Numbered from the stretch's first letter, positions 20,093 to 34,593 are shown. The stretch is 64,000 nucleotides of DNA from Diplolepis rosae (GCA_030998225.1 JAPYXD010000704.1:12896001-12960000), one strand, 5' to 3'. Notes: generated by a model from the sequence alone, not told the origin. Numbers and translations: made by a program.

Positions 20093-23000
20093 TTTCCTGA
20101 CCAAAAAACTACCCTTATACGAAAACCACCGAAAATCGGCTATTTGGTACACTTGACGCAATTAAAAATTTTTTTTTATCCTCTGGAAAAATAGGCAATC
20201 CGAATACGAAGAGAATGGTGTACTTAAAAAAAGTAGGAAAAAATCGGGTAACCTACCCCTATACATAAATCACCTAAAATCGGCTATTTGGTACACTTGA
20301 CGCAATTAAAAACAATTTTTTATCCTCTGGAAAAATAGGCAATCTGAATACGAAGAGAATGGTGTGCTTAAAAAAAGTAGGAAAAAATCGGGTAACCTAC
20401 CCCTATACATAAATCACCTAAAATCGGCTATTTGGTACACTTGACGCAATTAAAAAAATTTTTTTATCCTCTGGAAAAATAGGTAATCCGAATACGAAGA
20501 GAATGGTGTACGTAAAAAAAGTAGGAAAAAATTGGGTAACCTACCCTTATACGAAAATAACCTAAAATCGGCTATTTGGTACACTTGACGCAATTAAAAA
20601 AAATTTTTTATCCTCTGGAAAAATAGGCAATCGGAATACGAAGAGAATGGTGTACGTAAAAAAAGTAGGAAAAAATTGGGTAACCTACCCTTATACGAAA
20701 ACCACCTAAAATCGGCTATTTGGTACACTTGACGCAATTAAAAAAATTTTTTTATCCTCTGGAAAAATAGGCAATCCGAATACGAAGAGAATGGTGTACT
20801 CAAAAAAAGTAGGAAAAAATCGGGTAACCTACCCCTATACATAAATCACCTAAAATCGGCTATTTGGTACACTTGACGCAATTAAAAAAATTTTTTTATC
20901 CTCTGGAAAAATAGGCAATCTGAATACGAAGAGAATGGTGTGCTTAAAAAAAGTAGGAAAAAATCGGGTAACCTACCCCTATACATAAATCACCTAAAAT
21001 CGGCTATTTGGTACACTTGACGCAATTAAAAAAATTTTTTTATCCTCTGCAAAAATAGGTAATCCGAATACGAAAAGAATGGTGTACGTAAAAGAAGTAG
21101 GAAAAAATTGGGTAACCTACCCTTATACGAAAATCACCTAAAATCGGCTATTTGGTACACTTGACGCAATTAAAAAAATTTGTTTATCCTCTGGAAAAAT
21201 AGGTAATCCGAATACGAAAAGAATGGTGTACGTAAAAGAAGTAGGAAAAAATTGGGTAACCTACCCTTATACGAAAATCACCTAAAATCGGCTATTTGGT
21301 ACACTTGACGCAATTAAAAAAAATTTTTTATCCTCTGGAAAAATAGGCAATCTGAATACGAAGAGAATGGTGTGCTTAAAAAAAGTAGGAAAAAATCGGG
21401 TAACCTACCCCTATACATAAATCACCTAAAATCGGCTATTTGGTACACTTGACGCAATTAAAAAAATTTTTTTATCCTCTGGAAAAATAGGTAATCCGAA
21501 TACGAAGAGAATGGTGTACGTAAAAAAAGTAGGAAAAAATTGGGTAACCTACCCTTATACGAAAATAACCTAAAATCGGCTATTTGGTACACTTGACGCA
21601 ATTAAAAAAAATTTTTTATCCTCTGGAAAAATAGGCAATCGGAATACGAAGAGAATGGTGTACGTAAAAAAAGTAGGAAAAAATTGGGTAACCTACCCTT
21701 ATACGAAAACCACCTAAAATCGGCTATTTGGTACACTTGACGCAATTAAAAAAATTTTTTTATCCTCTGGAAAAATAGGCAATCCGAATACGAAGAGAAT
21801 GGTGTACTCAAAAAAAGTAGGAAAAAATCGGGTAACCTACCCCTATACATAAATCACCTAAAATCGGCTATTTGGTACACTTGACGCAATTAAAAAAATT
21901 TTTTTATCCTCTGGAAAAATAGGCAATCTGAATACGAAGAGAATGGTGTGCTTAAAAAAAGTAGGAAAAAATCGGGTAACCTACCCCTATACATAAATCA
22001 CCTAAAAATCGGCTATTTGGTACACTTGACGCAATTAAAAAAATTTTTTTATCCTCTGCAAAAATAGGTAATCCGAATACGAAAAGAATGGTGTACGTAA
22101 AAGAAGTAGGAAAAAATTGGGTAACCTACCCTTATACGAAAATCACCTAAAATCGGCTATTTGGTACACTTGACGCAATTAAAAAAATTTGTTTATCCTC
22201 TGGAAAAATAGGTAATCCGAATACGAAGAGAATGGTGTACGTAAAAGAAGTAGGAAAAAATTGGGTAACCTACCCTTATACGAAAATCACCTAAAATCGG
22301 CTATTTGGTACACTTGACGCAATTAAAAAAAATTTTTTATCCTCTGCAAAAATAGGCAATCCGAATACGAAGGGAATGGTGTACTTAAAAAAAGTAGGAA
22401 AAAATCGGGTAACCTACCCCTATACATAAATCACCTAAAATCGGCTATTTGGTACACTTGACGCAATTAAAAAAAATTTTTTATCCTCTGGAAAAATAGG
22501 CAATCTGAATACGAAGAGAATGGTGTGCTTAAAAAAAGTAGGAAAAAATCGGGTAACCTACCCCTATACATAAATCACCTAAAATCGGCTATTTGGTACA
22601 CTTGACGCAATTAAAAAAAATTTTTTATCCTCTGGAAAAATAGGCAATCTGAATACGAAGAGAATGGTGTGCTTAAAAAAGTAGGTAAAAAAAGGGTAAA
22701 CTAACCCGATACATAAATCACCGAAAATCGGCTATTTGGTACACTTGACGCAACTAAAAAAATTTTTTATCCTCTGGAAAAATAGGCAATCTGAATACGA
22801 AGAGAATGGTGTGCTTAAAAAAAGTAGGAAAAAATCGGGTAACCTACCCCTATACATAAATCACCTAAAATCGGCTATTTGGTACACTTGACGCAATTAA
22901 AAAAAATTTTTTATCCTCTGGAAAAATAGGCAATCTGAATACGAAGAGAATGGTGTGCTTAAAAAAAGTAGGAAAAAATCGGGTAACCTACCCCTATACA

Positions 23001-26000
23001 TAAATCACCTAAAATCGGCTATTTGGTACACTTGACGCAATTAAAAAAATTTTTTTATCCTCTGCAAAAATAGGTAATCCGAATACGAAAAGAATGGTGT
23101 ACGTAAAAGAAGTAGGAAAAAATTGGGTAACCTACCCTTATACGAAAATCACCTAAAATCGGCTATTTGGTACACTTGACGCAATTAAAAAAATTTTTTT
23201 ATCCTCTGGAAAAATAGGCAATCTGAATACGAAGAGAATGGTGTGCTTAAAAAAAGTAGGAAAAAATCGGGTAACCTACCCCTATACATAAATCACCTAA
23301 AATCGGCTATTTGGTACACTTGACGCAATTAAAAAAAATTTTTTATCCTCTGGAAAAATAGGCAATCGGAATACGAAGAGAATGGTGTACGTAAAAAAAG
23401 TAGGAAAAAATTGGGTAACCTACCCTTATACGAAAATCACCTAAAATCGGCTATTTGGTACACTTGACGCAATTAAAAAAAATTTTTTATCCTCTGGAAA
23501 AATAGGCAATCGGAATACGAAGAGAATGGTGTACTTAAAAAAATAGGAAAAAATTGGGTAACCTACCCTTATACGAAAACCACCTAAAATCGGCTATTTG
23601 GTACACTTGACGCAATTAAAAAAATTTTTTTATCCTCTGGAAAAATAGGCAATCCGAATACGAAGAGAATGGTGTACTCAAAAAAAGTAGGAAAAAATCG
23701 GGTAACCTACCCCTATACATAAATCACCTAAAATCGGCTATTTGGTACACTTGACGCAATTAAAAAAAATTTTTTATCCTCTGGAAAAATAGGCAATCTG
23801 AATACGAAGAGAATGGTGTGCTTAAAAAAAGTAGGAAAAAATCGGGTAACCTACCCCTATACATAAATCACCTAAAATCGGCTATTTGGTACACTTGACG
23901 CAATTAAAAAAAATTTTTTATCCTCTGGAAAAGTAGGCAATCTGAATACGAAGAGAATGGTGTGCTTAAAAAAAGTAGGAAAAAATCGGGTAACCTACCC
24001 CTATACATAAATCACCTAAAATCGGCTATTTGGTACACTTGACGCAATTAAAAAAAATTTTTTATCCTCTGGAAAAATAGGCAATCTGAATACGAAGAGA
24101 ATGGTGTGCTTAAAAAAAGTAGGAAAAAATCGGGTAACCTACCCCTATACATAAATCACCTAAAATCGGCTATTTGGTACACTTGACGCAATTAAAAAAA
24201 ATTTTTTATCCTCTGGAAAAATAGGCAATCTGAATACGAAGAGAATGGTGTGCTTAAAAAAAGTAGGAAAAAATCGGGTAACCTACCCCTATACATAAAT
24301 CACCTAAAATCGGCTATTTGGTACACTTGACGCAATTAAAAAAATTTTTTTATCCTCTGCAAAAATAGGTAATCCGAATACGAAAAGAATGGTGTACGTA
24401 AAAGAAGTAGGAAAAAATTGGGTAACCTACCCTTATACGAAAATCACCTAAAATCGGCTATTTGGTACACTTGACGCAATTAAAAAAAATTTTTTATCCT
24501 CTGGAAAAATAGGCAATCCGAATACGAAGGGAATGGTGTACTTAAAAAAATAGGTAAAAATTGGGTAACCTACCCCTATACATAAATCACCTAAAATCGG
24601 CTATTTGGTACACTTGACGCAATTAAAAAAAATTTTTTATCCTCTGGAAAAATAGGCAATCCGAATACGAAGAGAATGGTGTGCTTAAAAAAAGTAGGAA
24701 AAAATCGGGTAACCTACCTTTATACGAAAACCACCTAAAATCGGCTATTTGGTACACTTGACGCAATTAAAAAAAATTTTTTATCCTCTGGAAAAATAGG
24801 CAATCTGAATACGAAGAGAATGGTGTGCTTAAAAAAAGTAGGAAAAAATCGGGTAACCTACCCCTATACATAAATCACCTAAAATCGGCTATTTGGTACA
24901 CTTGACGCAATTAAAAAAATTTTTTTATCCTCTGGAAAAATAGGCAATCCGAATACGAAGAGAATGGTGTACTCAAAAAAAGTAGGAAAAAATCGGGTAA
25001 CCTACCCCTATACATAAATCACCTAAAATCGGCTATTTGGTACACTTGACGCAATTAAAAAAATTTTTTTATCCTCTGGAAAAATAGGCAATCTAAATAC
25101 GAAGAGAATAGTGTGCTTAAAAAAAGTAGGAAAAAATCGGGTAACCTACCCCTATACATAAATCACCTAAAATCGGCTATTTGGTACACTTGACGCAATT
25201 AAAAAAAATTTTTTATCCTCTGGAAAAATAGGCAATCTGAATACGAAGAGAATGGTGTGCTTAAAAAAAGTAGGAAAAAATCGGGTAACCTACCCCTATA
25301 CATAAATCACCTAAAATCGGCTATTTGGTACACTTGACGCAATTAAAAAAATTTTTTTATCCTCTGCAAAAATAGGTAATCCGAATACGAAAAGAATGGT
25401 GTACGTAAAAGAAGTAGGAAAAAATTGGGTAACCTACCCTTATACGAAAATCACCTAAAATCGGCTATTTGGTACACTTGACGCAATTAAAAAAATTTTT
25501 TTATCCTCTGGAAAAATAGGCAATCTGAATACGAAGAGAATGGTGTGCTTAAAAAAAGTAGGAAAAAATCGGGTAACCTACCCCTATACATAAATCACCT
25601 AAAATCGGCTATTTGGTACACTTGACGCAATTAAAAAAATTTGTTTATCCTCTGGAAAAATATGCAATCGGAATACGAAGAGAATGGTGTACGTAAAAAA
25701 AGTAGGAAAAAATTGGGTAACCTACCCTTATACGAAAATCACCTAAAATCGGCTATTTGGTACACTTGACGCAATTAAAAAAAATTTTTTATCCTCTGGA
25801 AAAATAGGCAATCGGAATACGAAGAGAATGGTGTACGTAAAAAAAGTAGGAAAAAATTGGGTAACCTACCCTTATACGAAAACCACCTAAAATCGGCTAT
25901 TTGGTACACTTGACGCAATTAAAAAAAATTTTTTATCCTCTGGAAAAATAGGCAATCCGAATACGAAGAGAATGGTGTACTCAAAAAAAGTAGGAAAAAA

Positions 26001-29000
26001 TCGGGTAACCTACCCCTATACATAAATCACCTAAAATCGGCTATTTGGTACACTTGACGCAATTAAAAAAAATTTTTTATCCTCTGGAAAAATAGGCAAT
26101 CTGAATACGAAGAGAATGGTGTGCTTAGAAAAAGTAGGAAAAAATCGGGTAACCTACCCCTATACATAAATCACCTAAAATCGGCTATTTGGTACACTTG
26201 ACGCAATTAAAAAAAATTTTTTATCCTCTGGAAAAATAGGCAATCTGAATACGAAGAGAATGGTGTGCTTAAAAAAAGTAGGAAAAAATCGGGTAACCTA
26301 CCCCTATACATAAATCACCTAAAATCGGCTATTTGGTACACTTGACGCAATTAAAAAAAATTTTTTATCCTCTGGAAAAATAGGCAATCTGAATACGAAG
26401 AGAATGGTGTGCTTAAAAAAGTAGGAAAAAATCGGGTAACCTACCCCTATACATAAATCACCTAAAATCGGCTATTTGGTACACTTGACGCAATTAAAAA
26501 AATTTTTTTATCCTCTGGAAAAATAGGCAATCTGAATACGAAGAGAATGGTGTGCTTAAAAAAAGTAGGAAAAAATCGGGTAACCTACCCCTATACATAA
26601 ATCACCTAAAATCGGCTATTTGGTACACTTGACGCAATTAAAAAAATTTTTTTATCCTCTGCAAAAATAGGTAATCCGAATACGAAAAGAATGGTGTACG
26701 TAAAAGAAGTAGGAAAAAATTGGGTAACCTACCCTTATACGAAAATCACCTAAAATCGGCTATTTGGTACACTTGACGCAATTAAAAAAATTTTTTTATC
26801 CTCTGGAAAAATAGGCAATCCGAATACGAAGAGAATGGTGTACTCAAAAAAAGTAGGTACAAATCGGGTAACCTACCCCTATACATAAATCACCTAAAAT
26901 CGGCTATTTGGTACACTTGACGCAATTAAAAAAAATTTTTTATCCTCTGGAAAAATAGGCAATCTGAATACGAAGAGAATGGTGTGCTTAAAAAAAGTAG
27001 GAAAAAATCGGGTAACCTACCCCTATACATAAATCACCTAAAATCGGCTATTTGGTACACTTGACGCAATTAAAAAAAATTTTTTATCCTCTGGAAAAAT
27101 AGGCAATCTGAATACGAAGAGAATGGTGTGCTTAAAAAAAGTAGGAAAAAATCGGGTAACCTACCCCTATACATAAATCACCTAAAATCGGCTATTTGGT
27201 ACACTTGACGCAATTAAAAAAATTTTTTTATCCTCTGGAAAAATAGGCAATCCGAATACGAAGAGAATGGTGTACTCAAAAAAAGTAGGAAAAAATCGGG
27301 TAACCTACCCCTATACATAAATCACCTAAAATCGGCTATTTGGTACACTTGACGCAATTAAAAAAATTTTTTATCCTCTGGAAAAATAGGCAATCTGAAT
27401 ACGAAGAGAATGGTGTGCTTAAAAAAAGTAGGAAAAAATCGGGTAACCTACCCCTATACATAAATCACCTAAAATCGGCTATTTGGTACACTTGACGCAA
27501 TTAAAAAAAATTTTTTATCCTCTGGAAAAATAGGCAATCTGAATACGAAGAGAATGGTGTGCTTAAAAAAAGTAGGAAAAAATCGGGTAACCTACCCCTA
27601 TACATAAATCACCTAAAATCGGCTATTTGGTACACTTGACGCAATTAAAAAAATTTTTTTATCCTCTGCAAAAATAGGTAATCCGAATACGAAAAGAATG
27701 GTGTACGTAAAAGAAGTAGGAAAAAATTGGGTAACCTACCCTTATACGAAAATCACCTAAAATCGGCTATTTGGTACACTTGACGCAATTAAAAAAATTT
27801 TTTTATCCTCTGGAAAAATAGGCAATCTGAATACGAAGAGAATGGTGTGCTTAAAAAAAGTAGGAAAAAATCGGGTAACCTACCCCTATACATAAATCAC
27901 CTAAAATCGGCTATTTGGTACACTTGACGCAATTAAAAAAAATTTTTTATCCTCTGGAAAAATAGGCAATCGGAATACGAAGAGAATGGTGTACGTAAAA
28001 AAAGTAGGAAAAAATTGGGTAACCTACCCTTATACGAAAATCACCTAAAATCGGCTATTTGGTACACTTGACGCAATTAAAAAAAATTTTTTATCCTCTG
28101 GAAAAATAGGCAATCGGAATACGAAGAGAATGGTGTACGTAAAAAAAGTAGGAAAAAATTGGGTAACCTACCCTTATACGAAAACCACCTAAAATCGGCT
28201 ATTTGGTACACTTGACGCAATTAAAAAAAATTTTTTATCCTCTGGAAAAATAGGCAATCCGAATACGAAGAGAATGGTGTACTCAAAAAAAGTAGGAAAA
28301 AATCGGGTAACCTACCCCTATACATAAATCACCTAAAATCGGCTATTTGGTACACTTGACGCAATTAAAAAAAAATTTTTTATCCTCTGGAAAAATAGGC
28401 AATCTGAATACGAAGAGAATGGTGTGCTTAAAAAAAGTAGGAAAAAATCGGGTAACCTACCCCTATACATAAATCACCTAAAATCGGCTATTTGGTACAC
28501 TTGACGCAATTAAAAAATTATTTTATTCCTGTGGAATAATTTGCAATCTGAATACGAAGAGAATGGTGTGCTTAAAAAAAGTAGGAAAAAATCGGGTAAC
28601 CTACCCCTATACATAAATCACCTAAAATCGGCTATTTGGTACACTTGACGCAATTAAAAAAATTTTTTATCCTCTGGAAAAATAGGCAATCTGAATACGA
28701 AGAGAATGGTGTGCTTAAAAAAAGTAGGAAAAAATCGGGTAACCTACCCCTATACATAAATCACCTAAAATCGGCTATTTGGTACACTTGACGCAATTAA
28801 AAAAATTTTTTTATCCTCTGCAAAAATAGGTAATCCGAATACGAAAAGAATGGTGTACGTAAAAGAAGTAGGAAAAAATTGGGTAACCTACCCTTATACG
28901 AAAATCACCTAAAATCGGCTATTTGGTACACTTGACGCAATTAAAAAATTTTTTTTATCCTCTGGAAAAATAGGCAATCCGAATACGAAGAGAATGGTGT

Positions 29001-29930
29001 ACTCAAAAAAAGTAGGAAAAAATCGGGTAACCTACCCCTATACATAAATCACCTAAAATCGGCTATTTGGTACACTTGACGCAATTAAAAAAAATTTTTT
29101 ATCCTCTGGAAAAATAGGCAATCTGAATACGAAGAGAATGGTGTGCTTAAAAAAAGTAGGAAAAAATCGGGTAACCTACCCCTATACATAAATCACCTAA
29201 AATCGGCTATTTGGTACACTTGACGCAATTAAAAAAAATTTTTTATCCTCTGGAAAAATAGGCAATCGGAATACGAAGAGAATGGTGTACGTAAAAAAAG
29301 TAGGAAAAAATTGGGTAACCTACCCTTATACGAAAATCACCTAAAATCGGCTATTTGGTACACTTGACGCAATTAAAAAAATTCTTTTATCCTCTGGAAA
29401 AATAGGCAATCCGAATACGAAGAGAATGGTGTACTCAAAAAAAGTAGGAAAAAATCGGGTAACCTACCCCTATACATAAATCACCTAAAATCGGCTATTT
29501 GGTACACTTGACGCAATTAAAAAAATTTTTTTATCCTCTGCAAAAATAGGTAATCCGAATACGAAAAGAATGGTGTACGTAAAAGAAGTAGGAAAAAATC
29601 GGGTAACCTACCCCTATACATAAATCACCTAAAATCGGCTATTTGGTACACTTGACGCAATTAAAAAAATTTTTTTATCCTCTGGAAAAATAGGCAATCT
29701 GAATACGAAGAGAATGGTGTGCTTAAAAAAAGTAGGAAAAAATCGGGTAACCTACCCCTATACATAAATCACCTAAAATCGGCTATTTGGTACACTTGAC
29801 GCAATTAAAAAAATTTTTTTATCCTCTGGAAAAATAGGCAATCCGAATACGAAGAGAATGGTGTACTCAAAAAAAGTAGGAAAAAATCGGGTAACCTACC
29901 CGTATACGAAAATCACTTTGAATCGGCTAA
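20093..29930 (+). repeat. 144-bp satellite array, left (about 68 copies)
   Basis: Landmark TATCCTCTGG starts at 20177, 20321, 20465, 20609 and 20753, a strict 144-bp period, and continues to 29930. Each monomer carries CGGCTATTTGGTACACTTGA, an A-tract/T-tract pair, and the dyad GGGTA-ACC-TACCC. Variant types (GTGTGCTT, GTGTACTC, GTGTACGT; CTCTGG or CTCTGC) are arranged in higher-order units. No reading frame or inserted element is present. Confidence 0.97.
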
Positions 29931-30224
29931 TTCATATCGAGGACGTAAATAAATTTTTTTTAATGTCTTAAAAAATAACTTAGGTAATACGACACGATTG
30001 GCGTTTTTAATAAGAGGGGGAGAAATTCGGGTAACCGAAATTTTAGGTCGATAGTGCTTTAGGTAAATTACATTTTTTTACTTGGAATTGAATCAAATTT
30101 AGTAACTTTAAGAACATTTATTTTACATTTGCAATATTATAAAATTGACTTGAATTTCAGTATTGAATTACAAGAATTAACTCAAGTCACTTTTATAATA
30201 TTGTAAATATCAATCTGAATCTCT

Positions 30225-32040
30225 ATGTTTTCATATAATAGTGTACATTTATTGTACAGATTTTATGTCTTGATTCATTCTCAGTTGAAATTTTTAAGCA
30301 TTTCAGTTTTTTACAGCGTTGTGACATCTCGTTATTTCACTTACAATGAACGAGTGTACAATGCTACGTTGCCACATAAGCCAACTGTTTCAAGACTCGA
30401 GTCAGTTTTGCAGATCGTGGACGTTTTCGCCTATCACCACTGTCCTGTTTGCAGCCTCAACAATAAAACGTGGCGTGTCGGTGTGCCCCCACTTCCTTGC
30501 TTGAAATCCACGCGGTCGGCTGTTGTGCTAAGATTGAGAAATATGTTTCTTACGACTCCCTGCAAAAGTGGCTTTTACTTTACTTACCATCGGAATTTGT
30601 GCTATAAAATAGGGGGCTTTTTCAGAAAAAACATCATATAATTTCCTACTCAGATGTCTAATTAATACTTTTCCAAAACAGTAAAATATCACTGTTTTGA
30701 TTCCGGACTTTTTACTGTTTTTTATCGAACTTTTTACCGTGATTGGAACACTGTTCATATCAATTTGTCAGAGATTTTCCTCTTTTTTATCGGACTTTTT
30801 CCTTTTTTCATGGGAATTTTCAAAGCAAAAAAAAGGAAAAATTTATTTTCCCTTTTATCGATCATTTTCTCCTTCTTCCCTCTTCTCTGTACAACGTTTC
30901 TACCTTCATTTTTCTACCTATCATTGACAACCTTGTGTGAAAGGAGAAATTATTCAGAGTTTTATTATCATGCACAATTATGAAACAATGTTCGCAATTA
31001 TATCAGGCAATTTAAGCATTTATGTAGTAAAGCTGAAGGAATCTGAAGATAATTCTGTTCCAAGCTGGGTTCGAACTCGCGCACTCGTGGTTCGTAGGCT
31101 AGAACGTAGACCGCTGACCTGTGAAACCATTCCAACGGCACTTCGATTATTAGTTACATGACCCATAGCCCAAGATGCCCCATTTTCTTACGAGTTTTAC
31201 TTTGAAAAACCGTACTGTTGTTGGTGAAGTCGTTTCCCAACCGTAAAAAAATTAATTTTTTTTTCTAAATGTAAATTTTACATAGCGTTATACAGATGGT
31301 TCTTAGTAATTAAAAACTTTATAAAGCCACTTTATTAAAATAAAAATTTTATAAAATTAGTGACTTTTTATGAAGTCAACTTTATAAAAATTTTTATAAA
31401 AATTGTCTTTGTGAAATGCGATTTTTTAAAATAAAAATACAAAACTATAAAATCACTGACTTTTATAAAGTTTTGTCTTTTTATAAAGGTACAATTCATT
31501 ATAAAAACTCTCAAACTTGTAAAATTTTTATATTGTTGACTTTATCGAAAATTGGTATTTTTATAATGTTTTTATAAAATCACTTTATATGAACTGTTTA
31601 CAATATTTGTGAAGTGTATATCTAGTTTTTGTGAGATTGACTTAATAAAAGCACGTGTTTTTTTATAAAGTCAACATTATACAAATTTTTTATACATTAT
31701 GAGTTATTATACATTATGATTTATACATTATGTAAACTGAATAAATGTACCAATTTTGTATATATTAAACCTTATGAAAGTTTTATAAAGTTTTCTATTT
31801 TTATAAAGAACTTTCTTTTTATTATAATTCTAAATTTGATAAAATTTTTGTATAGATGACTTTATGAAAAGTCAGTATTTTTATGAGGATTCGTTATTTT
31901 AAAATAAAAAATCGCATTTCTTAAAAAAATCGGACTGTATAAAAAAAATTTTAAATTGACTTCATAAAAAGTCATTAATTTTATGAAGTTTTGTGTTTTC
32001 ATATAAAGTAGCGTTTCATAAAAAAAAGCAAAAATTTATA
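30225..32040. other. Core left arm, outer part
   Basis: 30355-30600 is a moderately GC-rich patch with CGACTCCCTGCAAAAGTGGC-like text. 30690-30900 is pyrimidine-rich. 31290-32040 is a degenerate tandem repeat of TTTTATAAAGT/ACTTTATAAAA words. The frames here (for example 30225-30641) have mirror twins in the right arm and no recognisable domains. Confidence 0.5.
31060..31129 (-). repeat. tRNA-like (SINE-type) sequence, left arm
   Basis: On the minus strand, a degenerate A box (TGGTTTCACAGG) is followed after about 50 nt by a good B box (AGTTCGAACCC), the internal promoter layout of RNA polymerase III. The stems do not form a proper cloverleaf, so it is more likely a tRNA-derived SINE fragment than a tRNA gene. 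Its mirror copy is 36482-36551. Confidence 0.45.
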
Positions 32041-32055
32041 AATATTTTTTCAAGT

Positions 32056-32350
32056 TCACTTCTTCAAAAGTGTGCTCAGATTTGATACCGACGCAGTCAC
32101 AACTACAGAAGCACCTCCTGTCCGTGAGAAGCGAGTAAGGAAAGGCGGCGGCGCGCGCTGCCCTTGTTTCTTCCTCGTCGCTCTTGCACGCGAGAACGAC
32201 TCGTCCCACTTCTCCTTATTCTCCTCGCTTCCTCCTTGCAATGCTATTTTTAGATTTAACGCTGTCGGTTTTCGAGTCGAAATTGAGAATTGTATTTTGC
32301 TCGACTCCGTGCAAAAGAGGCGCGAAGCAGACGAAAATTTCAAATTTACA
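32056..32350. other. CpG-rich patch in left core arm
   Basis: Contains CGGCGGCGCGCGC and many CG dinucleotides in an otherwise AT-rich arm. A 95-codon minus-strand frame (32056-32343) is open here and duplicated at 35267-35554; no known domain was seen. It ends with CTCCGTGCAAAAGAGGC, similar to a phrase at about 30557, so both patches may derive from one repeat family. Confidence 0.4.
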
Positions 32351-33016
32351 AAATATGCTATTTAAGAAACAACACTTTTTTACCGATATTTTGTAAAAAA
32401 TCTGCCTAAAATAAACATCTAAAAGATCGTGTAAAATTATAAAAGCATTTGAACACTTCAAAAAGTAAATTTTCAATAAAATTTGATGCCAATAAATGTT
32501 CAAAATTTGAATCAATATATATTTTTCTATTCAAATTTCCATTTTTCTTATCAATTTTGTAAATTTAAAAAAATTTCAGTTGGAGAGATATTTTCTATTA
32601 AGAGATAAACATAAAATTCAATTTTAAAATTTACATTCTCAGTTTTATTTTAGAAATATTTTCATCCCACTTTTTTGTAGCCCAAGCACAGACTTTTCAT
32701 TCGAAAAATGAAATGGTCAACGGAAAGGAACATTTTTCTAATAGAAATGGATAAATTAAAAAGCTAAAATATGTGTTCATTGATATCTTCATATCACATG
32801 TAAATATTTATCGATATCAAATTTTACATAAAATATTTTGTTCGAAGTGTTTAAATCTTGTTACAATTTTACAAGATCACATGGACAAGTTTAATCTTTT
32901 AAATGAAATATTTTGTAATGTTTAATTTGTCTGTTCTTCTGAAATCGGGAGGAAGATTTGAACAATAAACCAAAAATTTTTCAAAGGAATTCAAGTTCAA
33001 TAAATGCTTAAAGTTT

Positions 33017-34593
33017 TATCACATGTTTTTGAGGTCTAAACTGAAAATATTTTGTACCATATTTGAATTTAAATTTTATTTTAATTTTATGTGGCCTAAG
33101 CACAGACTTATTTCAAAAAATATTTATTGACTTCAACTTTGGCATAAATTTTTTTTTTCGAAGTGTTTAAATCTTGTTAGATCTTATGGATGATCTTCAG
33201 GCGGATGTTTTCTCAAATATCAAGAAAACAAAAATTTTCCTATTCTTGTGGTTTCGTAGGAAGATTTGAGCACTAAACAAAGAATTTTTCAATGAAATAC
33301 AAATTCAATAAATTCTCAAAGTTTTATATGAAGATATTGATTAAAAAATTTTTAAGTTTTACAGTTTTGAACGTTCATTGAACGATGTCAAAATTTTTTC
33401 TTTCAAAACAAAATTAGTTATTATGTATATATTCAGAGCCTCTTAAAGATACAATCTGTTATTTCAAATCTGGTACAAAATCAACCAAATGCAAAATTTT
33501 ACGTAATATTCAATTAAAATAATTACACTTATATTTCGAATATTTTTAAAAACATTTGCTTAAAATAAATATTTATAAGATTTTATACAAATGTGAAAAG
33601 ATTTGATCGCTGTAAGATTAAATTTAGAGTAAAATTTTTAATTGAAGTAGTCAATTTGCGCAACTAAAAATTTGTAAACTGATATCTTGATTTAAGTTTT
33701 GAACATTTATTGAGTTCAACATTTCACTGCAAGTTTATTTTTGAAGTATTCGAATCTCCCATTATTTCTACAAAATCTTCAAGACGTTTATCTCAGACAA
33801 ATAGTTTTTGAGTTTGAAATCTATATTTTCAATTTTTTAATAAAAGTATTTTCATCTTAAGTTTTTGTAACCTATACAGAGACTTTTAATTTGAAAATTG
33901 AGATGCTTTACAGAGAAGAAAAATTGTGTTATTAAAGTAGTCGATTCCCAGAGCTTGAAAATCTTTCACTCAATATTTCAATTTCAAACATTGAATATTC
34001 ATTGACTTTGAATTAAACTGACAAATTTTTGTTGAAGTTATAAAATCTTTTTAAAATGTTACAAGATGAGCCAAATTTAGAATTACAAACTTTTTCATTA
34101 AAAACAGAAAAACTCACTCACTTGAAATAAACCTCTGAAAGAATTCTCAAAATTGAAGAAAGGTTTAAGTACTTAAAAAATAATGTCATTGTTAAATTTT
34201 AAGTCGTCCTATGTTTAAACTTACTATACAATAGATCAATAATTATTGACAAATTTTTAGCTTCGTCTATCCAAGTATTATTTGGAAATTTTTAATTTTC
34301 ATAAAAAGGTGAAATACTTAGAAATTTCTTAAATATTCGCGTACATTTAAAAAATATTGAAACAGAGAATTATGTGCAAAGTATTTTCCATTGAGAAGAG
34401 ATAAACATATGACATAATAAATTTAAAATCTACATTCATAGTTTTATGGTGAAAGAATTTTATCTTACTTTTTGTGGCCTAAGCACAGATTATGAATTCA
34501 AAATATAAAAATGCTCTACAGAGCTAAATTACTTTCTGAATCAAGTAGTTAATTTACGAAGCTTCAAAATTTTGTAATTGAAATCTTGATATA
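33017..34593. other. Loop of the giant palindrome
   Basis: The arms stop matching at 33016/34594. The loop shares with the inner arms diverged copies of a unit carrying GCCTAAGCACAGA-like text (near 32687, 33090, 33870, 34470). At 33361-33480 it has a diverged copy of the array-edge sequence (CAGTTTTGAACGTTCA...). No gene was recognised. Confidence 0.7.

Larger units (their letters stand above)
19963..33016 (+). repeat. Left arm of the giant inverted repeat
   Basis: Comprises a 130-bp edge sequence, the left satellite array and 3.1 kb of non-satellite core sequence. It pairs with 34594-46653. In the core arms, paired positions sum to 67610-67611, so only about one indel separates them over 3 kb. 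At the outer edge they sum to 66616, because the left array is 995 bp (about seven monomers) longer. Confidence 0.95.

Noticed and set aside
20093..29930. CRISPR-like array of regular repeats
   Set aside because: The 144-bp units are contiguous with no unique spacers, and the genome is eukaryotic; it is a satellite.
30225..30641. 138-codon frame with a mirror twin at 36970-37386
   Set aside because: The twin exists only because the arms are inverted copies. No domain, splice context or codon pattern of a gene was seen, and other frames overlap it on both strands.
32056..32343. 95-codon frame in the CpG-rich patch
   Set aside because: It overlaps another open frame on the opposite strand and its openness follows from base composition. 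It is reported only as a CpG-rich patch.
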